From Bifidobacterium breve (GTDB lineage: Bacteria; Actinomycetota; Actinomycetes; Nanopelagicales; Nanopelagicaceae): 34,158 nt of DNA. This document shows positions 26,674-33,664 of this stretch, in pieces. The stretch spans positions 1-34,158 of the forward strand of contig CAMCYA010000010.1 of assembly GCA_945883675.1 (NCBI GenBank), read 5' to 3'. Position 1 is the stretch's first letter. Each line of letters begins with the position of its first letter. The position numbers were made by a program, and so were the translations under genes. Under the pieces are notes generated by a model. That model saw only the letters and a list, made by a program, of their open reading frames with translations, was not told where the DNA came from and made no database searches.

Positions 26674-29600
26674 ATTACGAGCGTACTTTGTTTGGTGCTC
26701 CAACTTTCGTAGGCGACGCGAAGATCCCATACGCCAGTAGCTCTTATAGATATGCCTCTGGCTCCAGTTCGGCGAGTTACTCCCCTTACTAGCAATAAAG
26801 ACGTTGAATACAAAACATTGGCGTACTCTCCCTGAACATCAGTAAAGAAAGTTGAATCACTGCATCCATAACCATCATCTAGGGTTAAAAAAATAACTCT
26901 CTTGCCAGATCGAACCGGTGGTGTCTGCATTGCCACTTTAATACCTGCCACTAAGACCGATGACTGAGAACGCTGCTTGAGTAGATCGCTAGAACGAACG
27001 GCACCAATTGAATTAAGAAATTCTCCATAGAACTCAATCAAATGCCGTGACATATCTATCCCTAGGCGATCAACTTCATACTTAACGCTTTCGGCTGAAG
27101 ACATATCGGGTAGACCACTGCTAGTAAGTTCAGGGGGCGCAAAGTTTAAATTCATCTGCGCACCTGAAACCGTTGCTGCTGGTGATTTTTGTAGATCTGA
27201 AAAATGCAGCAACAAGTCCCGGCGATTAACATCAGGATGTAGGCGGTCAAATGCTCCCGTAAGGATCATGCTTTCAATAACTGGTGCGCTAGCTCCTGAG
27301 CGGTGCACGAAATCAGCTAAATCAATATATGGCCGAGCGGCAATAATCGATGTAACTTCGCTATCGCTAATTCGAGCAATAGTTGAGAGCGCAATACGAA
27401 TTGCATTTCCATGATCTTCAACGCGATAAACCGCATCTGATGCATTTGCATCAAGGGGTGCGATAGTAAGTCCCATCTGTCGCGCCTCATCAACGATTAA
27501 ACGTTTGGGATACATTCCTGGATCGTGAGTTAATACTCCGGCAAGAAATGCTGCTGGGTAATGCCTTTTAAGCCAGGCTGATTGATAGGTAGGCAAAGCA
27601 AAAGCTGCAGCGTGTGCTTTACAGAAACCAAAGGATGCAAAAGCTCGCAGCACATCCCAAATTTTATGAATGATCACAAGCTCATATCCCTTGGCTGTTG
27701 CTGCAGGGAAAAACCAATCACATACTTCTTGTTGGCCATCTCTATCGCCTAGGGATCTACGTTTTTCATCGGCCGTTGCTAGCGATGCTCCAGTCATTGT
27801 GGCAATGATCTGAATAACTTGTTCATGAAAGACAACAACACCTTCGGTACTAGCCAAAATCTCATACAGGTCAGGGTGGATGATCTGTGCAGGCGCCCAT
27901 CCATGGCGGGCCTTAAGAAATGGCGTGATCATGTCACTTTTAACTGGGCCGGGCCTAAATAAAGAGATATCAATAATCAAATCGGTGAAATTTGATGGTG
28001 CAAGCTTCCCAACTAGTTCGCGCTGGCCAGGACTTTCCACCTGGAAAATCCCTAACGTGCGAGTTGATTGAATAAGTTCATACGTTGCCAGATCATCAAG
28101 TGGCACTAAATCAATATCAATTTTTTCTTTATGAACCCGTTCTATCTCTTTAACTGAATAAGCAATTGTTGACTGCATTCTGACTCCTAATACATCGAGT
28201 TTGAGTAAGCCAACTGCTTCAACGCCATCTTTATCAAAGGCAACCATGGGATATCCACCAGCGCTAGCCATTAGTGGTGCGCGATCTAAAAACCCACCAT
28301 CAGATAAAACGATCGCACAGGGATGCATCGCCAAATGTCGCGGTAGACCATCGAGGCGTTGTGCTATCTCAATAGTTGCGGCCATAAGAGGTGAAGAGAT
28401 GTTGAGTCTTCGAAGTTCAGGTAAGGACTCGATAGTTTTAGAGATGTTACGAGCCCTGATATGCGGCATAGATTTTGCAAGCATGTCGATCTCCATGCCA
28501 GGTAGGCCTAAAGCTGCACCTGCATCACGAATGGCATGTCGGGCGCGATAGGTATCAACCATTGCGACAACGGCGCATCGAGATTGATTATTTGCTACAT
28601 CCCAGTTGTTATCACCGTAGCGTTTAAAAATCATGTCATAGATCTCAAGACGTCTATCGGACTCAACATCGATATCAATATCTGGCAACGCTTTGCGCAG
28701 TGGTGAGCAAAAACGCTCCATGAGTAAGCCGTGCTGCATGGGATCCACATTTGATATCCCAAGTAGATGACAGATCAATGAACCTGCACCACTGCCTCGA
28801 GCAGCAACTCGAATACCGGCATCGTTTGCCATTGCTGCAATATCTGCAACAGTTAAAAAATATGATTCGTAGCCAAGGGTTGCAACTACTGCTAACTCAT
28901 CATCTAAACGGGCCCGTGCTTTTTTAATCGCATCGTTTTTGCTGTATCTACGATTGATTCCAGATTCACTACGAGTGCGCAGTAGGGCGCGCATCTCTTG
29001 TGCATTTGCAGCGCCCACCACATGAGGCTCAGGTAAATGCGCTCCCCCTAAACCAATATCTCTCTGAGGCGATAGGAGGGCACGTTCGGCCCATTGGCGA
29101 GTTGTTTTAAGTAACGCCCGCGGAGTTGACTCACCCGCAGCACGTGCAATTTCGCTAGCTAGATAGATCATTTCATCACTAGATTTCAAAAATCCTTCAG
29201 CATTGCGACGTTCAAGATGACGCTCATGTAAGGGTACTAATTGGCGCGTGCAATCTAAGACATCAGCTATCGGACCATCTCTTCTATCTAGCATCCGCAC
29301 TGCATTAGTAACGACTGCATCAATATCATTATCGCGAGCAAAAACTAGGGATCTAGCAGCGTGCTCAGTAGATCGGGGGCCCTTACCGGCGATTAAATGT
29401 GAAACACATTCGACTGCATTGCTGGCAAATAAATCTCGGGTTTGATTAAAAATAGAGAGAGCTTGATCAAAGCGATGTGCCTGTATTGCATTACTCATTG
29501 GGGATTCTGGTCCATGTAATGCATAGAGATTGGTGCTGTAATTACTAAAACGCTGTAAAAAATCTAGAGTTAGAACTGGCTTACGAGTATCACTTGTCAT

Positions 29601-29897
29601 CGCTAGAGATGTCATCAATCTGCACAGCGAGCGCCATCCGCCATCGCCGTGGGCAAGTAATGTAATCCGCCCCTTAACCCCGCCTAACTCGATTGCAGAG
29701 TTGACTCCAATAATCGGTGCAACGCCATACTCAACACAACTTTGAGCAAATTCAATGGCACCTGCTAAACCATCGCGGTCATTTAACGCTAGTGCAGGCA
29801 TTTCAAACTGTGCGGCTCGCTCTACTAAATCACTGGGTCGAGTTGTTCCATACTTTAATGAGTAGGCACTAGCAACATTAAGGTGAATAAAACTCAT
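26670..29897 (-). CDS. dnaE2: Error-prone DNA polymerase DnaE2 (ImuC-like)
   Basis: C-family DNA polymerase of the damage-inducible type, 1075 residues. The polymerase core is intact: ARGSGAGS, PDIDIDV with catalytic Asp406 and Asp408, and LLKLDVLG. A C-terminal OB-fold region follows (VLVAGIKVAMQTPP onward). The N-terminal PHP domain has lost its metal ligands: HLNVAS replaces HLHVHT, KYG replaces LDG, NDRD replaces TDHG, GVNS replaces GIEA and TNAVRM replaces NDLHY. Proofreading by this domain is therefore unlikely. It overlaps the DUF6504 gene by 4 bases upstream and dinB by 4 downstream. A LexA box lies before the operon. Confidence 0.95.
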   Translation of the reverse strand: MSFIHLNVASAYSLKYGTTRPSDLVERAAQFEMPALALNDRDGLAGAIEFAQSCVEYGVAPIIGVNSAIELGGVKGRITLLAHGDGGWRSLCRLMTSLAMTSDTRKPVLTLDFLQRFSNYSTNLYALHGPESPMSNAIQAHRFDQALSIFNQTRDLFASNAVECVSHLIAGKGPRSTEHAARSLVFARDNDIDAVVTNAVRMLDRRDGPIADVLDCTRQLVPLHERHLERRNAEGFLKSSDEMIYLASEIARAAGESTPRALLKTTRQWAERALLSPQRDIGLGGAHLPEPHVVGAANAQEMRALLRTRSESGINRRYSKNDAIKKARARLDDELAVVATLGYESYFLTVADIAAMANDAGIRVAARGSGAGSLICHLLGISNVDPMQHGLLMERFCSPLRKALPDIDIDVESDRRLEIYDMIFKRYGDNNWDVANNQSRCAVVAMVDTYRARHAIRDAGAALGLPGMEIDMLAKSMPHIRARNISKTIESLPELRRLNISSPLMAATIEIAQRLDGLPRHLAMHPCAIVLSDGGFLDRAPLMASAGGYPMVAFDKDGVEAVGLLKLDVLGVRMQSTIAYSVKEIERVHKEKIDIDLVPLDDLATYELIQSTRTLGIFQVESPGQRELVGKLAPSNFTDLIIDISLFRPGPVKSDMITPFLKARHGWAPAQIIHPDLYEILASTEGVVVFHEQVIQIIATMTGASLATADEKRRSLGDRDGQQEVCDWFFPAATAKGYELVIIHKIWDVLRAFASFGFCKAHAAAFALPTYQSAWLKRHYPAAFLAGVLTHDPGMYPKRLIVDEARQMGLTIAPLDANASDAVYRVEDHGNAIRIALSTIARISDSEVTSIIAARPYIDLADFVHRSGASAPVIESMILTGAFDRLHPDVNRRDLLLHFSDLQKSPAATVSGAQMNLNFAPPELTSSGLPDMSSAESVKYEVDRLGIDMSRHLIEFYGEFLNSIGAVRSSDLLKQRSQSSVLVAGIKVAMQTPPVRSGKRVIFLTLDDGYGCSDSTFFTDVQGEYANVLYSTSLLLVRGVTRRTGARGISIRATGVWDLRVAYESWSTKQSTLVI

Positions 29898-30175
29898 ACG
29901 CTACGAATAATCCACTGACCCGTTAACTCATCACGTTCGAGTTCAAAGGTCGTTAAGGAGCCAATCGGTGCAGCCTCTACTCGCCACAGTGCGCGGGCTT
30001 GATCATCAGGGCGGTATTTGCCATCGCTAATGCGATTCCACCATCCGCCGGCTTCACACCATCTAGAAAGAACTGCATGTATACGAAAGCGCTTGCCCCT
30101 AAAGGTAAATTCAATGGGAGTTGTTGCCCCATCTATAGTTACATCGGCCGAAGGATTAATCTGTGGAGCTGACAT
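29894..30175 (-). CDS. DUF6504-like small protein leading the dnaE2-dinB operon
   Basis: A 93-residue soluble protein with an N-terminal beta-rich part (FTFRGKRFRIHAVL), a Trp-rich middle (RWCEAGGWWNRISDG), then ALWRVEA and a C-terminal ELTGQWII strand. I recognise it as the DUF6504 type that accompanies dnaE and a Y-family polymerase gene in actinobacteria such as Streptomyces; this is recollection of gene neighbourhood, not a search. Its function is unknown. It is too small to be the RecA-like ImuA'. Being first in the LexA-controlled operon and translationally coupled (ATGA) to dnaE2, it may be an accessory or regulator of the polymerase. AAAGG lies about 12 bases before the ATG, a weak ribosome-binding site. 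Confidence 0.72.
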   Translation of the reverse strand: MSAPQINPSADVTIDGATTPIEFTFRGKRFRIHAVLSRWCEAGGWWNRISDGKYRPDDQARALWRVEAAPIGSLTTFELERDELTGQWIIRSV

Positions 30176-30192
30176 TTTCTACGGGTACCTTT

Positions 30193-30202
30193 CACAGCTG
30201 TG
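30193..30202. repeat. Perfect 10-base palindrome between the SOS box and the DUF6504 start
   Basis: CACAGCTGTG is a perfect inverted repeat located 18 bases before the DUF6504 start codon, within the expected leader. It could be an operator or a small hairpin. With only 10 bases, chance is possible. Confidence 0.3.
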
Positions 30203-30215
30203 GGTAATCGGGTGA

Positions 30216-30221
30216 GTATTA
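30216..30221 (-). promoter_or_regulatory. Candidate -10 element of the SOS operon
   Basis: TAATAC on the minus strand lies 8 bases downstream of the LexA box, placing the box across the expected -35 region. LexA bound there would exclude RNA polymerase. The -35 itself is poorly conserved. Confidence 0.5.
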
Positions 30222-30229
30222 GGGGAAAT

Positions 30230-30245
30230 TCGAACAGATGTTCGA
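30230..30245. promoter_or_regulatory. LexA-binding SOS box (mycobacterial type)
   Basis: TCGAAC, four bases AGAT, then GTTCGA: a perfect match to the actinobacterial LexA consensus TCGAAC-N4-GTTCGA. It lies 55 bases upstream of the DUF6504 start and controls, by position, the DUF6504-dnaE2-dinB operon on the minus strand. The plus-strand DoxX-like gene starts 107 bases away with its own promoter and is less likely to be controlled by it. Confidence 0.93.
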
Positions 30246-30304
30246 AAAATAGTCCTTTCCACTGACAAATAGCAAGCCCCTGGGGTGTCAGATGCAATAA
30301 ATAG

Positions 30305-30332
30305 TTGAAACTTCAATTACTATTGCCATAAT
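30305..30332 (+). promoter_or_regulatory. Candidate promoter of the DoxX-like gene
   Basis: TTGAAA (30305-30310) and CATAAT (30327-30332) are 16 bases apart, a strong match to a housekeeping promoter. A clear ribosome-binding site TAAGGAG (30342-30347) follows before the ATG at 30353. Confidence 0.7.
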
Positions 30333-30352
30333 TAATCTACTTAAGGAGTCTC

Positions 30353-30766
30353 ATGGACATCGTTCTCATTATCGCCCGCGTGCTTTTCGCGCTGATCTTT
30401 ATCAGCTCAGGCGTATCGCACCTGACCAAACTGGAAGCTATGACTGGATATGCCAAGTACAAGAAAGTTCCAGCAGCAAAATTCAGTGTGGTTCTATCGG
30501 GTCTGATGATCCTTGTCGGCGGTCTCTACATCGCATTTGGTGTTTACGCCGACCTTGGCGGACTTCTCATCGCACTATTTCTTATCCCAACAGCATTCTT
30601 GATGCACGCATTCTGGAAAGAAACTGATGCAACAGCCAAGCAAAATGAATCAATCGGTTTCTTTAAAGATCTTTCATTAGCAGGCGCTGCGCTGATTATC
30701 TTTGCCCTCGTTTCCACGGGAACAGATTTCGGTCCATCAATTACAGGTGCGTTTTTTAACCTTTAA
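30353..30766 (+). CDS. DoxX-family membrane protein
   Basis: A 137-residue protein with four hydrophobic segments and the family-type start ARVLFALIFISSGVSHL. DoxX-like proteins are small four-helix membrane proteins; some are linked to thiol and oxidative-stress functions, but for most the role is unknown. It has its own promoter and ribosome-binding site and is closed by a strong terminator at 30785-30819, so it is a single-gene unit. Codon use is like that of its neighbours. Function here is not assigned beyond the family. Confidence 0.82.
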   Translation: MDIVLIIARVLFALIFISSGVSHLTKLEAMTGYAKYKKVPAAKFSVVLSGLMILVGGLYIAFGVYADLGGLLIALFLIPTAFLMHAFWKETDATAKQNESIGFFKDLSLAGAALIIFALVSTGTDFGPSITGAFFNL

Positions 30767-30784
30767 TTACTAGAAATTCACTTC

Positions 30785-30819
30785 AAAAGGCCCGTCGGTT
30801 AATTACTGACGGGCCTTTT
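30785..30819 (+). terminator. Strong intrinsic terminator after the DoxX-like gene
   Basis: AAAAGGCCCGTC (30785-30796) and GACGGGCCTTTT (30808-30819) form a perfect 12 bp helix with an 11-base loop, ending in T residues. The A-run on the left arm means it could also act on the minus strand, though no minus-strand gene needs it here. Confidence 0.92.
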
Positions 30820-30824
30820 GCATC

Positions 30825-30830
30825 CATCAT
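30825..30830 (+). promoter_or_regulatory. -10-like element for possible leaderless TauE/SafE mRNA
   Basis: CATCAT lies exactly 6 bases before the ATG at 30837, and no ribosome-binding site is visible. The preceding terminator means that the gene needs a promoter starting almost at its ATG. The hexamer matches the consensus at four of six positions only. Confidence 0.3.
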
Positions 30831-30836
30831 TGCTTC

Positions 30837-31586
30837 ATGGAGATTCTTGGTGGCCTTGTAGCGGGCTGCTTTATAGGTGGCATTCTGGGATTTGTAGGCG
30901 CCGGTGGTGCGATGCTCACCGTTCCTATACTTATATATCTCTTTGATTTCACTCCGCAATCTGCAACTACTGCTGCATTAGCTGTGGTCTTACTCGCTGC
31001 CGGTTCAGGACTTATTCCAAAACTTAAAAACAGAGATGTTCTCATAAAGGAGGCTCTGGTTATTTGGGGTCTAGGTCTTGTGACCAATATTGCTAGCTCA
31101 CTAGTTGCCTACAAACTTTCTGATAACTTTATTACGACAGGGTTTTCAATGGTTATGTTGGTAGCAGCTGCAACAATGTTGATTAAACCTGTCTCTGGAG
31201 CAGAGAAAAAAGTTCCAATTTTCTGGCTCATATTGATCTCACTTATTATTGGCTGTATAACGGGCTTTTTTGGTATCGGTGGAGGCTTTCTAGCTATTCC
31301 AATACTGGTTTTATTTTTTAAAAATACTCCCGCCAAAGCTGCAGGTACATCGCTTGCAATAATCTCTCTCAACTCATCTACAGCCTTTTTAGGTCATTTC
31401 CAGGGATGGGGCTCTGTTAATTGGAAAGTACCAATCTCCATGGCCTTAGCAGCCGTCATTGTTTCGCGCTTGGCTTCAATTAAAAGCAAAGACATCAAGC
31501 CAGAGATACTGCGTTATGGCTTTGTAATCCTGCTTTTTGTAATTTCAATATTTACGCTGACGGAAACCTGGATCCTTGCTGCTTAA
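30837..31586 (+). CDS. TauE/SafE-family sulfite/anion exporter-like permease
   Basis: A membrane protein of 249 residues with about seven or eight hydrophobic segments in two homologous halves. Each half has the glycine-rich motif of the family: GGILGFVGAGGAMLTVPIL near the start and GCITGFFGIGGGFLAIPIL in the middle. Members export sulfite, sulfoacetate or other sulfur-containing organic anions; the substrate cannot be told here and the neighbours do not help. It begins only 17 bases after a terminator and has no ribosome-binding site, so a leaderless transcript or an alternative start is possible. Confidence 0.88.
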   Translation: MEILGGLVAGCFIGGILGFVGAGGAMLTVPILIYLFDFTPQSATTAALAVVLLAAGSGLIPKLKNRDVLIKEALVIWGLGLVTNIASSLVAYKLSDNFITTGFSMVMLVAAATMLIKPVSGAEKKVPIFWLILISLIIGCITGFFGIGGGFLAIPILVLFFKNTPAKAAGTSLAIISLNSSTAFLGHFQGWGSVNWKVPISMALAAVIVSRLASIKSKDIKPEILRYGFVILLFVISIFTLTETWILAA

Positions 31587-31614
31587 TGGTGTGGGAAGTC
31601 CAAAGATAAGTTGT

Positions 31615-31620
31615 TAAAGT
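31615..31620 (+). promoter_or_regulatory. -10 element for possible leaderless YbaK-type mRNA
   Basis: TAAAGT lies exactly 6 bases before the ATG at 31627, and no ribosome-binding site is present. The same hexamer serves as the -10 of the candidate mraZ promoter. This would put the transcription start at or next to the A of the ATG. Confidence 0.45.
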
Positions 31621-31626
31621 TAACGT

Positions 31627-32112
31627 ATGGAAGGTGTAATAGAAAAAGCTGCAGTAAAGCGAGTACTTGCCGCTTTGCATGAACATGGAGTTGAAGGTGA
31701 AGTCCATGTACTTTCAGATAGTGCCCGCACTGCCCAGGAAGCAGCAACAGCCCTTGGTATTGAAGTTGGACAAATCGCGTCGTCGCTCATTTTTAAACTT
31801 CCAGATGAATCACCACTCTTGATTATTACAAGTGGACGTCACCGAGTTGACACAGATTTAGTTGCTAATGGCTTAGGGATTGAAAAACTTAACCGCGTTG
31901 ATGCAGATTATGTAAAGGAAAAGTCTGGCTTTTCTATTGGGGGCGTTGCACCAATTGGCTGGCTCTCCCCCGCCACTATTGTCATTGATGAAGCGCTCAA
32001 CGATTACGAAGTTGTTTGGGCAGCCGCCGGTCATCCCCATGCCGTCTATCCAACTTCCTTTACTGAATTACTTGCCTGCACTGGTGCCAGAGCAATGATT
32101 GTTGGGCCTTAA
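31627..32112 (+). CDS. YbaK/EbsC-family aminoacyl-tRNA deacylase
   Basis: Trans-editing enzyme of the YbaK/ProX superfamily that hydrolyses wrongly charged tRNA, such as Cys- or Ala-tRNA-Pro. The 161-residue protein has the conserved lysine in SLIFK (Lys57), the GGVAPIG motif and the C-terminal AAGHPHAVYPTSF block. The subfamily, and so the exact mischarged substrate, is not certain. Its stop overlaps the next start by one base (TAATG), which couples it to the carotenoid gene that follows. Confidence 0.88.
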   Translation: MEGVIEKAAVKRVLAALHEHGVEGEVHVLSDSARTAQEAATALGIEVGQIASSLIFKLPDESPLLIITSGRHRVDTDLVANGLGIEKLNRVDADYVKEKSGFSIGGVAPIGWLSPATIVIDEALNDYEVVWAAAGHPHAVYPTSFTELLACTGARAMIVGP

Positions 32113-32792
32113 TGGTCATCGCTTATTTTTGGAGAATTAAACCCTCAAGAATTCCTTTCGCTCTTGCATCCATGGCTTTGAATCGCTTCTTTCTTCTTCA
32201 GGATAAAAATGTGGGTTTTCACAAATCTCTTGGAATTGGCAAGGGTGAAACTTTTACCCCGCGAGATGCTGATCCCTTGAGTTGGGGATTAATTGCAGTC
32301 GTTGATGATATTGAATCTTTCGATCGCTCTCCGGTGATTTCACAGTGGCGCAAAAATAGTGTCAATGAGTTTCGCGCAGTGCTTTCTCCAATTTCTTCAC
32401 ATGGCAAGTGGGCCAGAAAAGATCCTTTTAGCAATGGGTTAGACAATGCAGATGCGAAAGATTCGATTAAGGCATGGAGCGGGCAAGTTGTTGCAATCAC
32501 ACGTGCTCGGATTAAATGGCATCAAAATTTTCGATTTTGGAGATCAGTGCCACCAGTAACAATTTCTTTGAAATCTGCAGAAGGATTAGTTAGCGCGATC
32601 GGTATTGGAGAGGCTCCAATTGGATTGCAAGGGACTTTTTCACTGTGGGAATCAGCTGCAGCTGTGCGAGATTTTGCTTACCGTGGGCAAGCCCACCAAA
32701 AGGCAATCGCAGATACTGCACGCTATAACTGGTATTCAGAAGAGCTTTTTGCCAGATTTGCAGTACTTGAGCAGCGGGGTTTGATGAAGTAG
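32112..32792 (+). CDS. CrtA-like carotenoid monooxygenase (spheroidene monooxygenase family)
   Basis: A 226-residue protein similar in motif to spheroidene monooxygenase CrtA, which introduces keto groups at C-2 of acyclic carotenoid ends. The most telling part is the C-terminal third: GIGEAPIGLQGTFSLW, then FAYRGQAHQKAI and WYSEELFARFAVL, which follow the CrtA pattern closely. CrtA proteins are reported as haem-dependent oxygenases. Location next to cruF-like and glycosyltransferase genes supports a role in carotenoid tailoring. The ATG overlaps the YbaK-type stop (TAATG), so it depends on translational coupling. Confidence 0.85.
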   Translation: MVIAYFWRIKPSRIPFALASMALNRFFLLQDKNVGFHKSLGIGKGETFTPRDADPLSWGLIAVVDDIESFDRSPVISQWRKNSVNEFRAVLSPISSHGKWARKDPFSNGLDNADAKDSIKAWSGQVVAITRARIKWHQNFRFWRSVPPVTISLKSAEGLVSAIGIGEAPIGLQGTFSLWESAAAVRDFAYRGQAHQKAIADTARYNWYSEELFARFAVLEQRGLMK

Positions 32793-32821
32793 GTCGAGAT
32801 TTATAGGGCAGAATTATCCCT

Positions 32822-33625
32822 ATGTCTATGCGCCAATTTACTCCAAGAAAATTTGTGCGTCGCAGTACCTCGCCTTACTTAACGCTTTTAATCTTTATTT
32901 TTCTTGGACTTACAATTGCAATGCAGATTGCTTATCCACTTGTCGATGGATTTGCTTTAGATTTCATAACAATTGCATCTGTATACACAGCAGCAACTGC
33001 AATGTTCTTACATGGTTTTGCAGTGTATGGAGCTAGGTATGGATTAACTCTGCTTGTGATCGCAATTTTGTTTGGATTTTGGATAGAACAACTTGGAGTA
33101 ACAACTGGGTGGCCCTTTGGCGACTACGTATATTCAGATACTTTGGGACCTAAAGTCCTTGATGTTCCTTTGGTTGTTCCATTTGCATGGTTGATGATTG
33201 CTCATCCATGTCTAATTGCTGCCCGCAGGATCGCAAAATCTTGGGTATTTTTGTATGGAGCAGCTCTCATGTGTGCATGGGATTTGTTCTTAGATCCACT
33301 GATGGTCAGCGCCGGTCGATGGACATGGCAGGTATCCGGTGCACATGTTCCATTTCAACCTGAAATTCCACTTTCAAATACATTTGGATGGTTGCTCTCT
33401 GGCATGGCCTTGATGTCCATACTTCACTTCTTCACACCTCGCGATCGTCGCAAAAATAGCGGCTCCTTAATTCCAGCTGACATAATTTTATTTTGGACAC
33501 TTTTCTCCGGCGTTGTGGGAAATCTCTTTTTCTTTGGTCGCCCCGGAATTTCAATGTTCTCTGGTTTGATTTTAGGAATACTTCTTATCCCATATTTTTT
33601 CAATCGATGGATCGGAAGGCCGTAA
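32822..33625 (+). CDS. CruF-like carotenoid 1,2-hydratase (DUF422 family)
   Basis: A 267-residue membrane protein with seven or more hydrophobic segments. The conserved FWIEQLGVTTGWPFGDYVYS region, LMCAWDLFLDPLM and the later GRWTW block are typical of the CruF / carotenoid biosynthesis protein family. CruF hydrates the terminal double bond of acyclic carotenoid ends, supplying the tertiary hydroxyl in myxol- or bacterioruberin-type pigments. It lies 29 bases after the crtA-like gene and 39 bases before a glycosyltransferase; CruF is often paired with the glycosyltransferase CruG. Two nearby ATG codons (32822 and 32828) could each be the start; no ribosome-binding site is clear. Confidence 0.86.
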   Translation: MSMRQFTPRKFVRRSTSPYLTLLIFIFLGLTIAMQIAYPLVDGFALDFITIASVYTAATAMFLHGFAVYGARYGLTLLVIAILFGFWIEQLGVTTGWPFGDYVYSDTLGPKVLDVPLVVPFAWLMIAHPCLIAARRIAKSWVFLYGAALMCAWDLFLDPLMVSAGRWTWQVSGAHVPFQPEIPLSNTFGWLLSGMALMSILHFFTPRDRRKNSGSLIPADIILFWTLFSGVVGNLFFFGRPGISMFSGLILGILLIPYFFNRWIGRP

Positions 33626-33664
33626 ATCTTTAACTCACTGCTCTACATTTTGCCTCTGTTATTA

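Noticed and set aside
26674-26730. Longer DinB starting at 26730
   Set aside because: The added 19 residues overlap dnaE2; ATG 26673 makes the ATGA coupling used elsewhere in the operon and begins just before the catalytic HVDMD.
30262-30291. CTGACA/TGTCAG inverted repeat with CCCCTGGGG inside, as a terminator or operator
   Set aside because: The inner palindrome cannot fold (one-base loop), the outer helix is only 6 bp over a long loop, and no T-run follows.
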